NCBI GenBank assembly: GCA_037974665.1
Contig: CM075773.1
Location: forward strand, 18,404,146-18,468,145
Reading direction: 5' to 3'
DNA: 64,000 bases
Source: Ehretia macrophylla
Lineage: Eukaryota > Streptophyta > Magnoliopsida > Boraginales > Ehretiaceae
Part shown: positions 47,296-59,822 of the stretch, one piece after another
How the letters are laid out: the number at the start of each line of letters is the position of its first letter
Position numbering within the stretch: the stretch's first letter is position 1
Translations under genes and position numbers: made by a program
Notes under the pieces: generated by a model
What the model saw: only the letters and a program-made list of their open reading frames with translations
The model's database searches: none
Told to the model about the DNA's origin: nothing

Positions 47296-47852
47296 GTCAT
47301 GTTGAGGGCACAATTCCTTTATGTGTTAACGGTTCACAGTCCCAGCCTAGAGATAAGGCCCATTCAAAAGGCCCAATGGGCTTAACTACAACCCATCCGC
47401 TTCAACAACGCAGCATCCTCGCAAGACGTGATATCGACGCATTGTAGGGTCCTCTAATGTGCCGCGAGTAAGGTTGTCATCCTTTTACCAGCTCACGACG
47501 TACGATCCGGGACGGAAAAACAGAGCAAAAGAAGAAAAGTGGCCCGAAACAGATGAAAACGTTGGATTTTGAGCTCCGAAAAGGGTACAGCGTGCTAACT
47601 TGCTGCCCAGTCGTAAAGCTCTCAGAGAGCTTTCCAATGGTATGCTGTGCGCCGCGTAACTCCTTACGGATTGAAAGTTATGGGCACCAGAGCGACGGAG
47701 ACCTGGTCACAAGCCCTACGCCCTAGGTTTGCGGGCCCAGCCTCCACGTGAAGAGAAGTTGTCTTGCCCAAGGTGCCGTGGGATTCGATAATAGAAATGT
47801 GGTGGGTAAAGTATCTTGGCAACCCTAACCGGAGCAAAAAAAATTGAAAAGG

Positions 47853-47971
47853 GGGGTGCAACACAAGGACTTCCCAGGGGGTCACCCATCCTAGTACTAC
47901 TCTCGCCCAAGCACGCTTAACTTCGGAGTTCTGATGGGATCCGGTGCATTAGTGCTGGTATGATCGCACCC
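47853..47971 (-). rRNA. 5S rRNA: 5S rRNA gene, copy 72
   Basis: Single change C107U at a CpG. Confidence 0.97.
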
Positions 47972-48530
47972 GTCATGTTGAGGGCACAATTCCTTTATGT
48001 GTTAACGGTTCACAGTCCCAGCCTAGAGATATGGCCCATTCAAAAGGCCCAATGGGCATAACGACAACCCATCCGCTTCAACAACGCAGCATCCTCGCAA
48101 GACGTGATATCGACGCATTGTAGGGTCCTCTAATGTGCCGCGAGTAAGGTTGTCGTCCTTTTAACAGCTCACGACGTACGATCCGGGACGGAAAAACAGA
48201 GCAAAGGAAGAAAAGTGGCCCGAAACTGATGAAAACGTTCGATTTTGAGCTCCGAAAAGGGCATAGCGTGCTAGCTTGCTGCCCCCGTCGTAGAGCTCTC
48301 AGAGAGCTTTCCAACGGTATGCTGTGCGCCTCGTAACTCCTTACGGATCAAAAGTTATAGGCACCGGAGCGACGGAGACCTGGTCACAAGCCCTACACCC
48401 TCGGTTTGCGGGCCCAGCCTCCACGTGAAGAGAAGTTGTCTTGCCCAAGGTGCCGTGGGATTCGATAATAGAAATGTGGTGGGTAAAGTATCTTGGCAAC
48501 CCTAACCGGAGCAAAAAAAAATTGAAAATG

Positions 48531-48649
48531 GGGGTGCAACACGAGGACTTCCCAGGGGGTCACCCATCCTAGTACTACTCTCGCCCAAGCACGCTTAACT
48601 TCAGAGTTTTGATGGGATCCGGCGCATTAGTGCTGGTATGATCGCACCC
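48531..48649 (-). rRNA. 5S rRNA: 5S rRNA gene, copy 73
   Basis: Changes A27G, G41A and C47U. Long T run is T9 here. Confidence 0.96.
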
Positions 48650-49207
48650 GTCATGTTGAGGGCAAAATTCCTTTACGTGTTAACGGTTCACAGTCCCAGC
48701 CTAGAGATATGGCACATTCAGAAGGCCCAATGGGCTTAACGACAACCCATCCGCTTCAACAATTCAGCATCCTCGCAAGACGTGATATCGACGCATTATA
48801 GGGTCCTCTAATGTGGCGCGAGTAAGGTTGTCGTCCTTTTAACAGCTCACGACGTACGATCCGGGACGGAAAAACAGAGCAAAGGAAGAAAAGGGGCCCG
48901 AAACTGAAGAAAACGTTCGATTTTGAGCTTCGAAAAGGGCATTGCAAGCAAGCTTGCTGCCCTTGATGTAGAGCTCTCAGAGAGCTTTCCAACGGTATGC
49001 TGTGCGCCTCGTAACTCCTTACGGATCAAAAGTTATGGGCACCGGAGCGACGGAGACCTAGTGACAAGCCCTCCGCCCTCGGTTCACGGCCCCAGCCTCC
49101 CGGTGAAGAGAAGTTGTCTTGCCCAAGGTGCCGTGGGATTCGATAATAGAAATGTGGTGAGTAAAGTATCTTAGCAACCCTAACCGGAGCAAAAAAAATT
49201 GAAAAGG

Positions 49208-49326
49208 GGGGTGCAACACGAGGACTTCGCAGGGGGTCACCAATCCTAGTACTACTCTCGCCTAAGCACGCTTAACTTTGGAGTTCTGATGGGATCCGGT
49301 GCATTAGTGCTGGTATGATCTTACCC
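49208..49326 (-). rRNA. 5S rRNA: 5S rRNA gene, copy 74 (diverged)
   Basis: Six changes: G5A, C6A, G48A, G64A (A box), G85U (C box), G98C. Confidence 0.93.
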
Positions 49327-49847
49327 GTCATGGTGAGGGCACAATTCCTTTATGTGTTAACGGTTCACAGTCCCAGCCTAGAAATATGGCTTATTCAAAA
49401 GGCCCAATGGGCTTAACGACAACCCATCCGCTTCAACAACGCAGCAACCTCGCAAGACGGGATATCAACGAATTGTAGGGTCCTCTATTGTGCCGCAAGT
49501 AAGGTTGTCATCCTTTTAACAACTCACGACGTACGATCCGGGACGGAAAAACAGAGCAAAAGTAGAAAAGTGGCCCGAAACTGATGAAAACGTTCGATTT
49601 TGAGCTCCGAAAAGGGCATAGCAAGCTAGCTTGCTGCCCCCGTCGTAGAGCTCTCAGAGTGCTTTCCAACGGTATGCTGTGCGCCTCGTAACTCCTTACG
49701 GATCAAAAGTTATGGGCACCGGTTTGCGGGCCCAGCCTCCACGTGAAGAGAAGTTGTCTTGCCCAAGGTGCCGTGGGATTCGATAATAGAAATGTGGTGG
49801 GTAAAGTATTTTGGCAACCCTAACCGGAGCAAAAAAAATTGAAAAGG
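49327..49847. repeat. Spacer with shared 37-bp deletion (5 of 7)
   Basis: Same join near 49722. It is directly followed by another deleted unit. Confidence 0.9.
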
Positions 49848-49966
49848 GGGGTGCAACACGAGGACTTCCCAGGGGGTCACCCATCCTAGTACTACTCTCG
49901 CCCAAGCACGCTTAACTTCGGAGTTCTGATGGGATCCGGTGCATTAGTGCTGGTATGATCGCACCC
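49848..49966 (-). rRNA. 5S rRNA: 5S rRNA gene, copy 75 (consensus)
   Basis: Exact consensus, sitting between two units with the 37-bp spacer deletion. The deletion is therefore compatible with a clean gene. Confidence 0.98.
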
Positions 49967-50487
49967 GTCATGTTGAGGGCACAATTCCTTTATTTGTTAA
50001 TGGTTCACGGTCCCAGCCTAGAGATATGGCCCATTCAAAAGGCCCAATGGACTTAACGACAACCCATCCGCTTCAACAACGCAGCATCCTCGCAAGACGT
50101 GATATCGACGCATTGTAGGGTCCTCTAATGTGCCGCGAGTAAGGTTGTCATCCTTTTAACAGCTCACGACGTACGATCCGGGATGAAAAAACATAGCAAA
50201 GTAGAAAAGTGGCCCGAAACTGATGAAAACGTTCGATTTTGAGCTCCAAAAAGGGCACAGCAAGCTTGCTTGCTGCCCCCGTCATAGAGCTCTCAGAGAG
50301 CTTTCCAACGGTATGCTGTGCGCCTCGTAAGTCCTTACAGATCAAAAGTTAAGGGGCACCGGTTTGTGGACCCAGCCTCCACGTGAAGAGAAGTTGTCTT
50401 GCCCAAGGTGCCGTGGGATTCGATAATAGAAATGTGGTGGGTAAAGTATCTTGGCAACCCTAACCGGAGCAAAAAAAATTGTAAAGG
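49967..50487. repeat. Spacer with shared 37-bp deletion (6 of 7)
   Basis: Same join near 50362, in tandem with the previous one. The flank also has one extra G (AAGGGGCACC). Confidence 0.9.
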
Positions 50488-50606
50488 GGGGTGCAACAGG
50501 AGGACTTCCCAGGGGGTCACCCATCCTAGTACTACTCTCGCCCAAGCACGCTTAACTTCGGAGGTCTGATGGGATCCGGGGCATTAGAGCTGGTATGATC
50601 ACACCC
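50488..50606 (-). rRNA. 5S rRNA: 5S rRNA gene, copy 76 (diverged)
   Basis: Five changes: C6U, A19U, A27C, A43C, G108C. First T run broken (TTGTAAAGG). Confidence 0.94.
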
Positions 50607-51164
50607 ATCATGGTGAGGGCAGAATTCCTTTATGTGTTAACGTTTCACAGTCCCAGCCTAGAGATATGGCCCATTTAAAAGGCCCAATGGGCTTAACGAT
50701 AACCCATCCGCTTCAACAACGCAGCATCCTCGCAAGACGTGATATCGACGCAATGTAGGGTCCTGTAATGTGCCGCGAGTAAGGTTTTCGTCCTTTTAAC
50801 AGTTCACGACGTACGATCCGGGACGGAAAAACAGAGCAAAAAAAGAAATGTGGCCCGAAACTGATGAAAACGTTCGATTTTGAGCTCCGAAAAGGGCGCA
50901 GCAAGCTAGCTTGCTGCCCCCATCGTAGAGCTCTCTGAGAGCTTTTCAACGGTATGCTGTGCGCCTCGTAACTCGTTACGGATCAAAAGTTATGGGCACC
51001 GGAGCGACGGAGACCTGGTCACAAGCCCTACGCCCTAAGTTTGCGGGCCCAGCCTCCACGTGAAGCGAAGTTGTCTTGCCCAAGGTGCCGTGTGATTCGA
51101 TAATAGAAATGTGGTGGGTAAAGTATCTTGGCAACCCTAACCGGAGCAAAAAAAATTGAAAAGG

Positions 51165-51283
51165 GGGGTGCAACATGAGGACTTCCCAAGGGGTCACCCA
51201 TCCTAGTACTACTCTCGCCCAAGCATGCTTAACTTCGGAGTTCTGATTGGATCCGGTGCATTAGTGCTGGTATGATCGCACCC
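51165..51283 (-). rRNA. 5S rRNA: 5S rRNA gene, copy 77
   Basis: Changes C36A, G58A (A box, CpG), C95U and G108A (CpG). Confidence 0.95.
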
Positions 51284-51841
51284 GTCATGTTGAGGGCACA
51301 ATTCCTTTATGTGTTAACGGTTCACAGTCCCAGCCTAGAGATATGGCCCATTCAAAAAGCCCAATGGGCTTAACGACAACCCATCCGCTTCAACAACGCA
51401 GCATCCTCGCAAGACGTGATATCGACGCAATGTCGGGTCCTCTAATGTGCCGCGAGTAAGGTTTTCGTCCTTTTAACTGCTCACGACGTACGATCCAGGA
51501 CGGAAAAACGGAGCCAAAGAAGAAATGTGGCCCAAAACTGATGAAAACGTTCGATTTTGAGCTCCGAAAAGGGCATAGCAAGTGAGCTTGCTGCCCCAGT
51601 CGTAGAGCTCTGAGAGAGCTTTCCAACGGTATGCTGTGCGCCTCGTAACTCCTTACGGATCAAAAGTTATGGGCACCGGAGCGACGGAGACCTGGTCACA
51701 AGCCCTACGCCCTCGGTTTGCGGGCCCAGCCTCCACGTGAAGAGAAGTTGTCTTGCCCAAGGTGCTGCAGGATTCGATAATAGAAATGTGGTGGGTAAAG
51801 TAACTTGGCAACCCTAACCGGAGCAAAAAAAATTGAAAAGG

Positions 51842-51960
51842 GGGGTGCAACACGAGGACTTCCCAGGGGGTCACCCATCCTAGTACTACTTTCGCCCAAG
51901 CACGCTTAACTTCGGAGTTCTAATGGGATCCGGTGCATTAGTTCTGGTATGATCGCAACC
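51842..51960 (-). rRNA. 5S rRNA: 5S rRNA gene, copy 78
   Basis: Changes G3U, C18A, C39U and G70A (IE). Confidence 0.95.
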
Positions 51961-52518
51961 GTCATGTTGAGGGCACAATTCCTTTATGTGTTAGCGGTTC
52001 ACAGTCCCAGCCTAGAGATATGGCCCATTCAAAAGGCCCAAAGGGGTTAAAGACAACCCCTCCGCCTCAACAACGCAGCATTCTCGTAAGACGTGATATC
52101 GACGCATTGTAGGGTCCTCTAATGTGCCGCGAGTAAGGTTGTCGTCCTTTTAACAGCTCACGACGTACGATCCGGGACGGAAAAACAGAGCAAAATAAGA
52201 AAAGTGGCCCGAAACTGTTGAAAACGTTTGATTTTGAGCTCCGAAAATGGCACATTGATCAAGCAAGCTGCCCCAGTCGTAGAGCTCTCAAAGTCCTTTC
52301 CAACGGTATGTTGTGCGCCTCGTAACTCCTTACGGATTAAAAGTTATGGGCACCGGAGCGACGGAGACCTGGTCACAAGCCCTACGCCCTCGGTTTGCGG
52401 GCCCATCCTCCACGTGAAGAGAAGTTGTCTTGCCCAAGGTGCCGTGCGATTCGATAATTGAAATGTGGTGGATAAAGTATCTTGGCAACCCTAACCGGAG
52501 CAAAAAAAATTGAAAAGG

Positions 52519-52637
52519 GGGGTGCAAAACGAGGACTTCCCAGGGGGTCACCTATCCTAGTACTACTCTCGCCCAAGCACGTTTTACTTTGGAGTTCTGA
52601 TGGGATCCGGTGCATTAGTGCTGGTATGATCGCACCC
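52519..52637 (-). rRNA. 5S rRNA: 5S rRNA gene, copy 79 (altered A box)
   Basis: Five changes: G48A, U53A, G56A, G85A, G110U. U53A recalls the 13-25 kb family but the other family changes are absent, so common origin is uncertain. Confidence 0.94.
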
Positions 52638-53195
52638 GTCATGTTGAGGGCACAATTCCTTTATGTGTTAACGGTTCACAGTCCCAGCCTAGAGATATGG
52701 CCCATTCAAAAGGCCCAATGGGCTTAACGACTAGCCATCCGCTTCAACAACGCAGCATCCTCGCAAGACGTGATATCGACGCATTGTAGGGTCCTCTAAT
52801 GTGCCGCGAGTAAGGTTGTCGTCCTTTTAACAGCTCACGACGTACGATCCGGGACGGAAAAACATAGCAAAAGAAGAAAAGTGGCCCGAAACTAATAAAA
52901 ACGTTCAATTTTGAGCTCCGAAAAGGGCATAGCAAGCTAGCTTGCTGCCCCCATCGTAGAGCTCTCAGAAAGCTTTCCAACGGTATGCTGTGCACCTCGT
53001 AACTCCTTACGGATCAAAAGATATGGGCACCGGAGCGACGGAGATCGGGTCACAAGCCCTACGCCCTCGGTTTGCGGGCCCAGCCTCCACGTGAAGAGAA
53101 GTTGTCTTGCCCAAGGTGCCGTGGGATTCGATAATAGAAATGTGGTGGGTAATGTATCTTGGCAACCCTAACCGGAGCAAAAAAAATTGAAAAGG

Positions 53196-53314
53196 GGGGT
53201 CCAACACGAGGACTTCCCAGGGGGTCACCCATCCTAGTACTACTCTCGCCCAAGAACGTTTAACTTCGTGGTTCTGATGGGATCCGGTGCATTAGTGCTG
53301 GTATGATCGCACCC
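53196..53314 (-). rRNA. 5S rRNA: 5S rRNA gene, copy 80
   Basis: Changes U45C, C46A, G56A, G60U (both A box) and C114G. The G60U/G56A pair is shared with copy 88, which precedes an X spacer in the same way. Confidence 0.94.
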
Positions 53315-53872
53315 GTCATGTTGAGGGCACAATTCCTTTATGTGTTAACGGTTCACAGTCCCAGCCTAGAGATATGGCCCATTCAAAAGGCCCAATGGGC
53401 TTAACGACAACCCATCTGCTTCAACAACACAGCATCCTCGCAAGACGTGATATCGACGCATTGTAGGGTCCTCTAATGTGCCGCGAGTAAGGTTGTCGTC
53501 CTTTTAACAGCTCACGACGTACGATCCGGGACGGAAAAACAGAGCAAAAGAAGAAAAGTGGACCGAAACGGATGAAAACGTTCGATTTTGAGCTCCGAAA
53601 ATGGTACAGAGAGCTAGCTGGCTGCCCCCGTCGTAGAGCTCTCAGAGAGCTTTCCAACGGTATGCTGTGTGCCTCGTAACTCCTTACGGATCAAAAGTTA
53701 TGGGCACCGGAGCGACGGAGACCTGGTCACAAGCCCTACGCCCTCGGTTTGCGGGCCCATCCTCCACGTGAAGAGAAGTTGTCTTGCCCAAGGTGCCGTG
53801 GGATTCGATAATAGAAATGTGGTGGGTAAAGTATCTTGGCAACCCTAACCAGAGCAAAAAAAATTGAAAATG

Positions 53873-53991
53873 GGGGTGAAACACGAGGACTTCCCACGGG
53901 GTCACCCATCCTAGTACTACTCTCGCCCAAGCACGCTTAACTTCGGAGTTCTGATGGGATCCGGTGCATTAGTGCTAGTATGATCACACCC
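53873..53991 (-). rRNA. 5S rRNA: 5S rRNA gene, copy 81
   Basis: Changes C6U, C15U, C95G and G113U. C6U and C95G are shared with copy 86, the equivalent X-Y slot. Confidence 0.95.
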
Positions 53992-54549
53992 GTCTTGTTG
54001 AGGGCACAATTCCTTTATCTGTTAACGGTTCACAGTCCCAGCCTAGAGATATGGCCCATTCAAAAGGCCCAATGGGCTTAACGACAACCCATCCGCTTCA
54101 ACAACGCAGCATCCTTGCAAGACGTGATATCGACGGATTGTAGGGTCCTATAATGTGTCGCAAGTAAGGTTGTCGTCCTTTTAACCGCTCACGACGTACG
54201 ATCCGGGACGGAAAAACAGAGCAAAAGAAGAAAAGTGTCCCGAAACTGATTAAAACGTTCGATTTTGGGCTCCGAAAAGGGCATAGCAAGCTTGCTTGCT
54301 GCCCCCGTCGTAGAGCCCTCAGAGAGCTTTCCAACGGTATGTTGTGCGCCTCGTAACTCCTTACGGATCAAATGTTATGAGCACCGGAGCGACGGAGACC
54401 TGGTCACAAGCCCTATGCCCTCGGTTTGCGGGCCCAGCCTCCACGTGAAGACAAGTTGTCATGCCCAAGGTGCCGTGGGATTCGATAATAGAAATGTGGT
54501 GGGTAAAGTATCTTGGCAACCATAACCGGAGCAAAAAAAATTGAAAAGG

Positions 54550-54668
54550 GGGGTGCAACACGAGGACTTCCGAGGGGGTCACCCATCCTAGTACTACTCT
54601 CGCCCAAGCACGCTTAACTTCGAAGTTCTGATGGGATCCAGTGCATTAGTGCTGGTATGATCGCACCC
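54550..54668 (-). rRNA. 5S rRNA: 5S rRNA gene, copy 82
   Basis: Changes C29U, C46U and G97C. Confidence 0.96.
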
Positions 54669-55189
54669 GTCATGTTGAGGGCATAATTCCTGTATGTGTT
54701 AACGGTTCACAGTCCCAGCCTAGAGATATGGCCCATTCAAAAGGCCCAATGGGCTTAACGACAACCCATCCGCTTCAACAACGCAGCATCCTCGCAAGAC
54801 GTGATATCGACGCATTGTAGGGTCCTCTAATGTGCCGCGAGTAAGGTTGTCGTCCTTTTAACAGCTCACGACGTACGATCCGGGACGGAAAAACAGAGCA
54901 AAAGAAGAAAAGTGGCCCAAAACTGATGAAAACGTTCAATTTTGAGCTCCGAAAAGGGCAAAGCAAGCTAGCTTGCTACCCTCGTCGTAGAGCTCTCAGA
55001 GAGCTTTCCAACGGTATGCTGTGCGCCTCGTAACTCCTTACGGATCAAAAGTTATGGGCACCGGTTTGCGGGCCCAGCCTCCACATGAAGAGAAGTTGTC
55101 TTGCCCAAGGTGCTTTGGGATTCGATAATAGAAATGGGGTGGATAAAGTATCTTGGCAACCCGAACCGGAGGAAAATAAATTGAAAAGG
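54669..55189. repeat. Spacer with shared 37-bp deletion (7 of 7)
   Basis: Same join near 55064, lying between X-Y copies 1 and 2. Confidence 0.9.
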
Positions 55190-55308
55190 GTGGTGCAACA
55201 CGAGGACTTCACAGGGGGTCACCCATCCTAGTACTACTCTCGCGCAAGCACGCTTAACTTCGGAGTTCTGATGGGATTCGGTGCACTAGTGCTGGTCTGA
55301 TCGCACCC
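55190..55308 (-). rRNA. 5S rRNA: 5S rRNA gene, copy 83 (diverged)
   Basis: Six changes: U12G, A23G, G31A, G65C, G98U, C118A. The T8 run is broken by a T (AAAATAAATTG on the plus strand). Confidence 0.93.
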
Positions 55309-55866
55309 GTCATGTTGAGGGCACAGTTCCTTTATGTGTTAACGGTTCACAGTCCCAGCCTAGAGATATGGCCCATTCAAAAGGCCCAATGGGCTTATCG
55401 ACAACACGTCCGCTTCAAAAACGCAGCATCCTCGTAAGACGTGATATCGACGCATTGTACGGCCCTCTAATGTGCCGCCAGTAACGTTGTCGTCCTTTTA
55501 ACAGCTCACGACGTACGATCCGGGACCGAAAAACAGAGCTAAAGAAGAAAAGTGGCCCAAAACTGATGAAAACGATCGATTTTGAGCTCCGAAAAGGGCA
55601 CATTGATCGAGCTAGCTGCGCCCGTCGTAGAGCTCTCAGAGAGCTTTCCAACGGTATGTTGTGCGCCTCGTAACTCCTTACGGATCAAAAGTTATGGGCA
55701 CCGGAGCGACGGAGACCTGGTCACAAGCCCTACGCCCTCGGTTTGCGGGCCCAGCCTCAACGTGAAGAGAAGTTGTCTTGCCCAAGGTGCCGTGGGATTC
55801 GATAATAGAAATGTGGTGGGTAAAGTATCTTGGCAACCCTAACCGGAGCAAAAAAAATTGAAAAGG

Positions 55867-55985
55867 GGGGTGCAACACGAGGACTTCCCAGGGGGTCACC
55901 CATCCTAGTACTACTCTCGCCCAAGCACGTTTAACTTCGGAGTTCTGATGGGATCCGGTACATTAGTGCTGGTATGATCGCACCC
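55867..55985 (-). rRNA. 5S rRNA: 5S rRNA gene, copy 84
   Basis: Changes C26U and G56A (A box). Confidence 0.96.
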
Positions 55986-56543
55986 GTCATGTTGAGGGCA
56001 CAATTCCTTTATGTGTTAACGGTTCACAGTCCCAGCCTAGAGATATGGCCCATTCAAAAGGCCCAATGGGCTTAACGACTACCCATCCGCTTCAACAACG
56101 CAGCATCCTCGCAAGACGTGATATCGACGCATTGTAGGATCCTCTAATGTGCCGTGAGTAAGGTTGTCGTCCTTTTAACAGCTCACGACGTATGATCCAG
56201 GACGGAAAAACAAAGCAAAAGAAGAAAAGTAGCCCGAAACTAATGAAAACGTTCGATTTTGAGCTCCGAAAATGGCAGAGAGAGCTAGCTAGCTACCCCC
56301 GTCGTAGAGCTCTCAGAGAGCTTTCTAACGGTATGCTGTGCGCCTCGTAACTCCTTACGGATCAAAAGTTATGGGCACCGGAGCGACGGCGACCTCGTCA
56401 CAAGCCCACCGCCCTCGGTTTGCGGGCCCAGCCTCCACGTGAAGAGAAGTTGTCTTGCCCAAGGTGCCGTGGGATTCGATAATAGAAATGTGGTGGGTAA
56501 AGTATCTTGGCAACCCTAACCGGAGCAAAAAAAATTGAAATGG

Positions 56544-56662
56544 GGGGTGCAACACGAGGACTTCCCAGGGGGTCACCCATCCTAGTACTACTGTCGCCCA
56601 AGACCGCTTAACTTCGGAGTTCTGATGGGATCCGGTGCATTAGTGCTGGTATGATCGCACCC
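56544..56662 (-). rRNA. 5S rRNA: 5S rRNA gene, copy 85
   Basis: Changes U59G, G60U (A box) and G70C (IE). First T run broken (AAATGGGG). Confidence 0.95.
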
Positions 56663-57220
56663 GTCATGTTGAGGGCACAATTCCTTTATGTGTTAACGGT
56701 TCCCAGTCCCAGCCTAGAGATATGGCCCATTCAAAAGGCCCAATGGGCTTAACGACAACCCATCCGCTTCAACAACACAGCATCCTCGCAAGACGTGATA
56801 TCGACGCATTGTAGGGTCCTCTAATGTGCCGCGAGTAAGGTTGTCGTCCTTTTAACAGCTCACGACGTACGATCCGGGACGGAAAAACAGAGCAAAAGAA
56901 GAAAAGTGGACCGAAACGGATGAAAACGTTCGATTTTGAGCTCCGAAAATGGCACAGAGAGCTAGCTGGCTGCCCCCGTCGTAGAGCTCTCAGAGAGCTT
57001 TCCAACGGTATGCTGTGTGCCTCGTAACTTCTTACGGATCAAAAGGTATGCGCACCGTAGCGACGGAGACCTAGTCACAAGCCCTACGCCCTCGGTTTAC
57101 GGGCCCATCCTCCACGTGAAGAGAAGTTGTCTTGCCCAAGGTGCCGTGGGATTCGATAATAGAAATGTGGTGGGTAAAGTATCTTGGCAACCCTAACCGG
57201 AGCAAAAAAAATTGAAAAGG

Positions 57221-57339
57221 GGGGTGCAACACGAGGACTTCCCACGGCATCACCCATCCTAGTACTACTCTCGCCCAAGCACGCTTAACTTCGGAGTTCT
57301 GATGGGATCCGGTGCATTAGTGCTGGTATGATAACACCT
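57221..57339 (-). rRNA. 5S rRNA: 5S rRNA gene, copy 86 (diverged)
   Basis: Six changes: G1A, C6U, G7U, C91U, C92G, C95G. Three fall in the C box. Confidence 0.93.
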
Positions 57340-57897
57340 GTCATGTTGAGGGCACAATTCCTTTATGTGTTAACGGTTCACAGTCCCAGCCTAGAGATAT
57401 GGCCCATTCAAAATGCCCAATGGGCTTAACGACAACCCATCCCCTTCAACAACGCAGCATCCTTGCAAGACGTGATATCGACGCATTGTAGGGTCCTCTA
57501 ATGTGTCGCAAGTAAGGTTGTCGTCCTTTTAACAGCTCACGACGTACGATTCGGGACGGAAAAACAGAGCAAAAGAAGAAAAGTGTCCCGTAACTGATTA
57601 AAACGTTCAATTTTGGGCTCCGGAAAGGGCATAGCAAGCTTGCTTGCTGCCCCCGTCGTAGAGCCCTCAGAGAGCTTTGCAACGGTATGTTGTGCGCCTC
57701 GTAACTCCTTACGGATCAAATGTTATGAGCACCGGAGCGACGGAGACCTGGTCACAAGCCCTATGCCCTCGGTTTGCGGGCCCAGCCTCCACGTGAAGAC
57801 AAGTTGTCATGCCCAAGGTGCCGTGGGATTCGATAATAGAAATGTGGTGGGTAAAGTATCTTGGCAACCATAACCGGAGCAAAAAAAATTGAAAAGG

Positions 57898-58016
57898 GGG
57901 GTGCAACACGAGGACTTCCCAGGGGGTCACCCATCCTAGTACTACTCTCGCCCAAGCACGCTTAACTTCGTAGTTCTGATGGGATCCGGTGCATTAGTGC
58001 TGGTATGATCGCACCC
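57898..58016 (-). rRNA. 5S rRNA: 5S rRNA gene, copy 87
   Basis: Single change C46A, also in copies 68, 80 and 90. Confidence 0.97.
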
Positions 58017-58574
58017 GTCATGTTGAGGGCATAATTCCTTTATGTGTTAACGGTTCACAGTCCCAGCCTAGAGATATGGCCCATTCAAAAGGCCCAATGG
58101 GCTTAACGACAACCCATCCGCTTCAACAACGCAGCATCCTTGCAAGACGTGATATCGACGCATTGTAGGGTCCTCTAATGTGCCGCGAGTAAGGTTGTCG
58201 TCCTTTTAACAGCTCACGACGTATGATTCGGGACGGAAAAACAGAGCAAAAGAAGAAAAGTGGCCCGAAACTGATGAAAACGTTGGATTTGGAGCTCCGA
58301 AAATGGAACAGAGAGCTAGCTGGCTGCCGCCGTCGTAGAGCTCTCAGAGAGCTTTCTAACGGTATGCTCTGCGCTTCGTAACTCTTTACGGATCAAAAGT
58401 TATGGGCACCGGAGCGACGGAGACCTGGTCACAAGCCCTACGCCCTCGGTTTGCGGGCCCAGCCTCCACGTGAAGAGAAGTTGTCTTGCCCAAGGTGCCG
58501 TGGGATTCGATAATAGAAATGTGGTGGGTAAATTATCTTGGCAACCCAAACCGGAGCAAAAAAAATTGAAAAGG

Positions 58575-58693
58575 GGGGTGCAATACGAGGACTTCCCAGG
58601 GGGTCACCCATCCTAGTACTACTCTCGCCCAAGAACGTTTAACTTCGGAGTTCTGATGGGATCCGGTGCATTAGGGCTGGTATGATCGCACCC
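58575..58693 (-). rRNA. 5S rRNA: 5S rRNA gene, copy 88
   Basis: Changes A19C, G56A, G60U (A box) and G110A. Confidence 0.95.
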
Positions 58694-59250
58694 GTCATGC
58701 TGAGGGCACAATTCCTTTATGTGTTAACGGTTCACAGTCCCAGCCTAGAGATATGGCCCATTCAAAAGGCCCAATGGGCTTAACGACAACCCATCCGCTT
58801 CAACAACACAGCATCCTCGCAAGACGTGATATCGACGCATTGTAGGGTCCTCTAATGTGCCGCGAGTAAGGTTGTCGTCCTTTTAACAGCTCACGACGTA
58901 CGATCCGGGACGGAAAAATAGAGTGAAAGAAGAAAAGTGGACCGAAACGGATGAAAACGTTCGATTTTGAGCTCCGAAAATGGTACAGAGATCTAGCTGG
59001 CTGCCCCCGTCGTAGAGCTCTCAGAGAGCTTTCCAACGGTATGCTGTGTGCCTCGTAACTCCTTACGGATCAAAAGTTATGGGCACCGAAGCGACGGAGA
59101 CCTGGTCACAAGCCCTACGCCCTCGGTTTGCAAGCCCAGCCTCCAAGTGAAGCGAAGTTGTCTTGCCCAAGGTGCCGTGGGATTCGATAATAGAAATGTG
59201 GTCGATAAAGTATCTTGGCAACCCTAATCGGAGCAAAAAAAATTGAAAGG

Positions 59251-59369
59251 GGGGTGCAACACGAGGACTTCCAAAGGGGTCATCCTTCCTAGTACTACTC
59301 TCGCCCAAGCGCGCTTAACTTCGGAGTACTAATGGGATCCGGTGCTTTAGTGCTGGTATGATCACACCC
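59251..59369 (-). rRNA. 5S rRNA: 5S rRNA gene, copy 89 (diverged)
   Basis: Nine changes: C6U, U24A, C39U, A42U, U59C, U84A, G87A, C95U, G97U. Several are in the C box. Probable pseudogene. U84A is shared with copy 31. Confidence 0.92.
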
Positions 59370-59822
59370 GTCATGTTGAGGGTACAATTCCTTTATGTGT
59401 TAACGGTTCACAGTCCCAGCCTAGAGAGATGGCCCATTCAAAAGGCCCAATGGGCTTAACGATAACCCATCCGCTTCAACAACGCAGCATCCTCGCAAGA
59501 CGTGATATCGACGCATTGTAGGGTCCTCTAATGTGTCGCAAGTAAGGTTGTCGTCCTTTTAACAGCTCACGACGTACGATCCGGGACGGAAAAACAGAGC
59601 AAAAGAAGAAAAGTGTCCCAAAACTGATTAAAACGTTCGATTTTGGGCTCCGAAAAGGTCATAGCAAGCTAGCTTGCTGCCCCTGTCGTAGAGCCCTCAG
59701 AGAGCTTTCCAACGGTATGCTGTGCGCCTCGTAACTCCTTACGGATCAAATGTTATGAGCACCGGAGCGACGGAGACCTGGTCACAAGCGCTATGCCCTC
59801 GGTTTGCGGGCCCAGCCTCCAC

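Larger units (their letters stand above)
53315..54668 (-). repeat. X-Y two-unit repeat, copy 1
   Basis: X spacer: GTGGACCGAAACGGATG, AAAATGG and AACAACACAGC. Y spacer: GTGTCGCAAG, GATTTTGGGCTCC, AGAGCCCTCAG and AAATGTTATGAGCACC. The pair recurs at 56663-58016 and 58694-60046. Confidence 0.75.
56663..58016 (-). repeat. X-Y two-unit repeat, copy 2
   Basis: Same markers as copy 1 and the same length (1354 bp). It starts 3348 bp after copy 1, which is five units less one 37-bp deletion. Confidence 0.75.
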
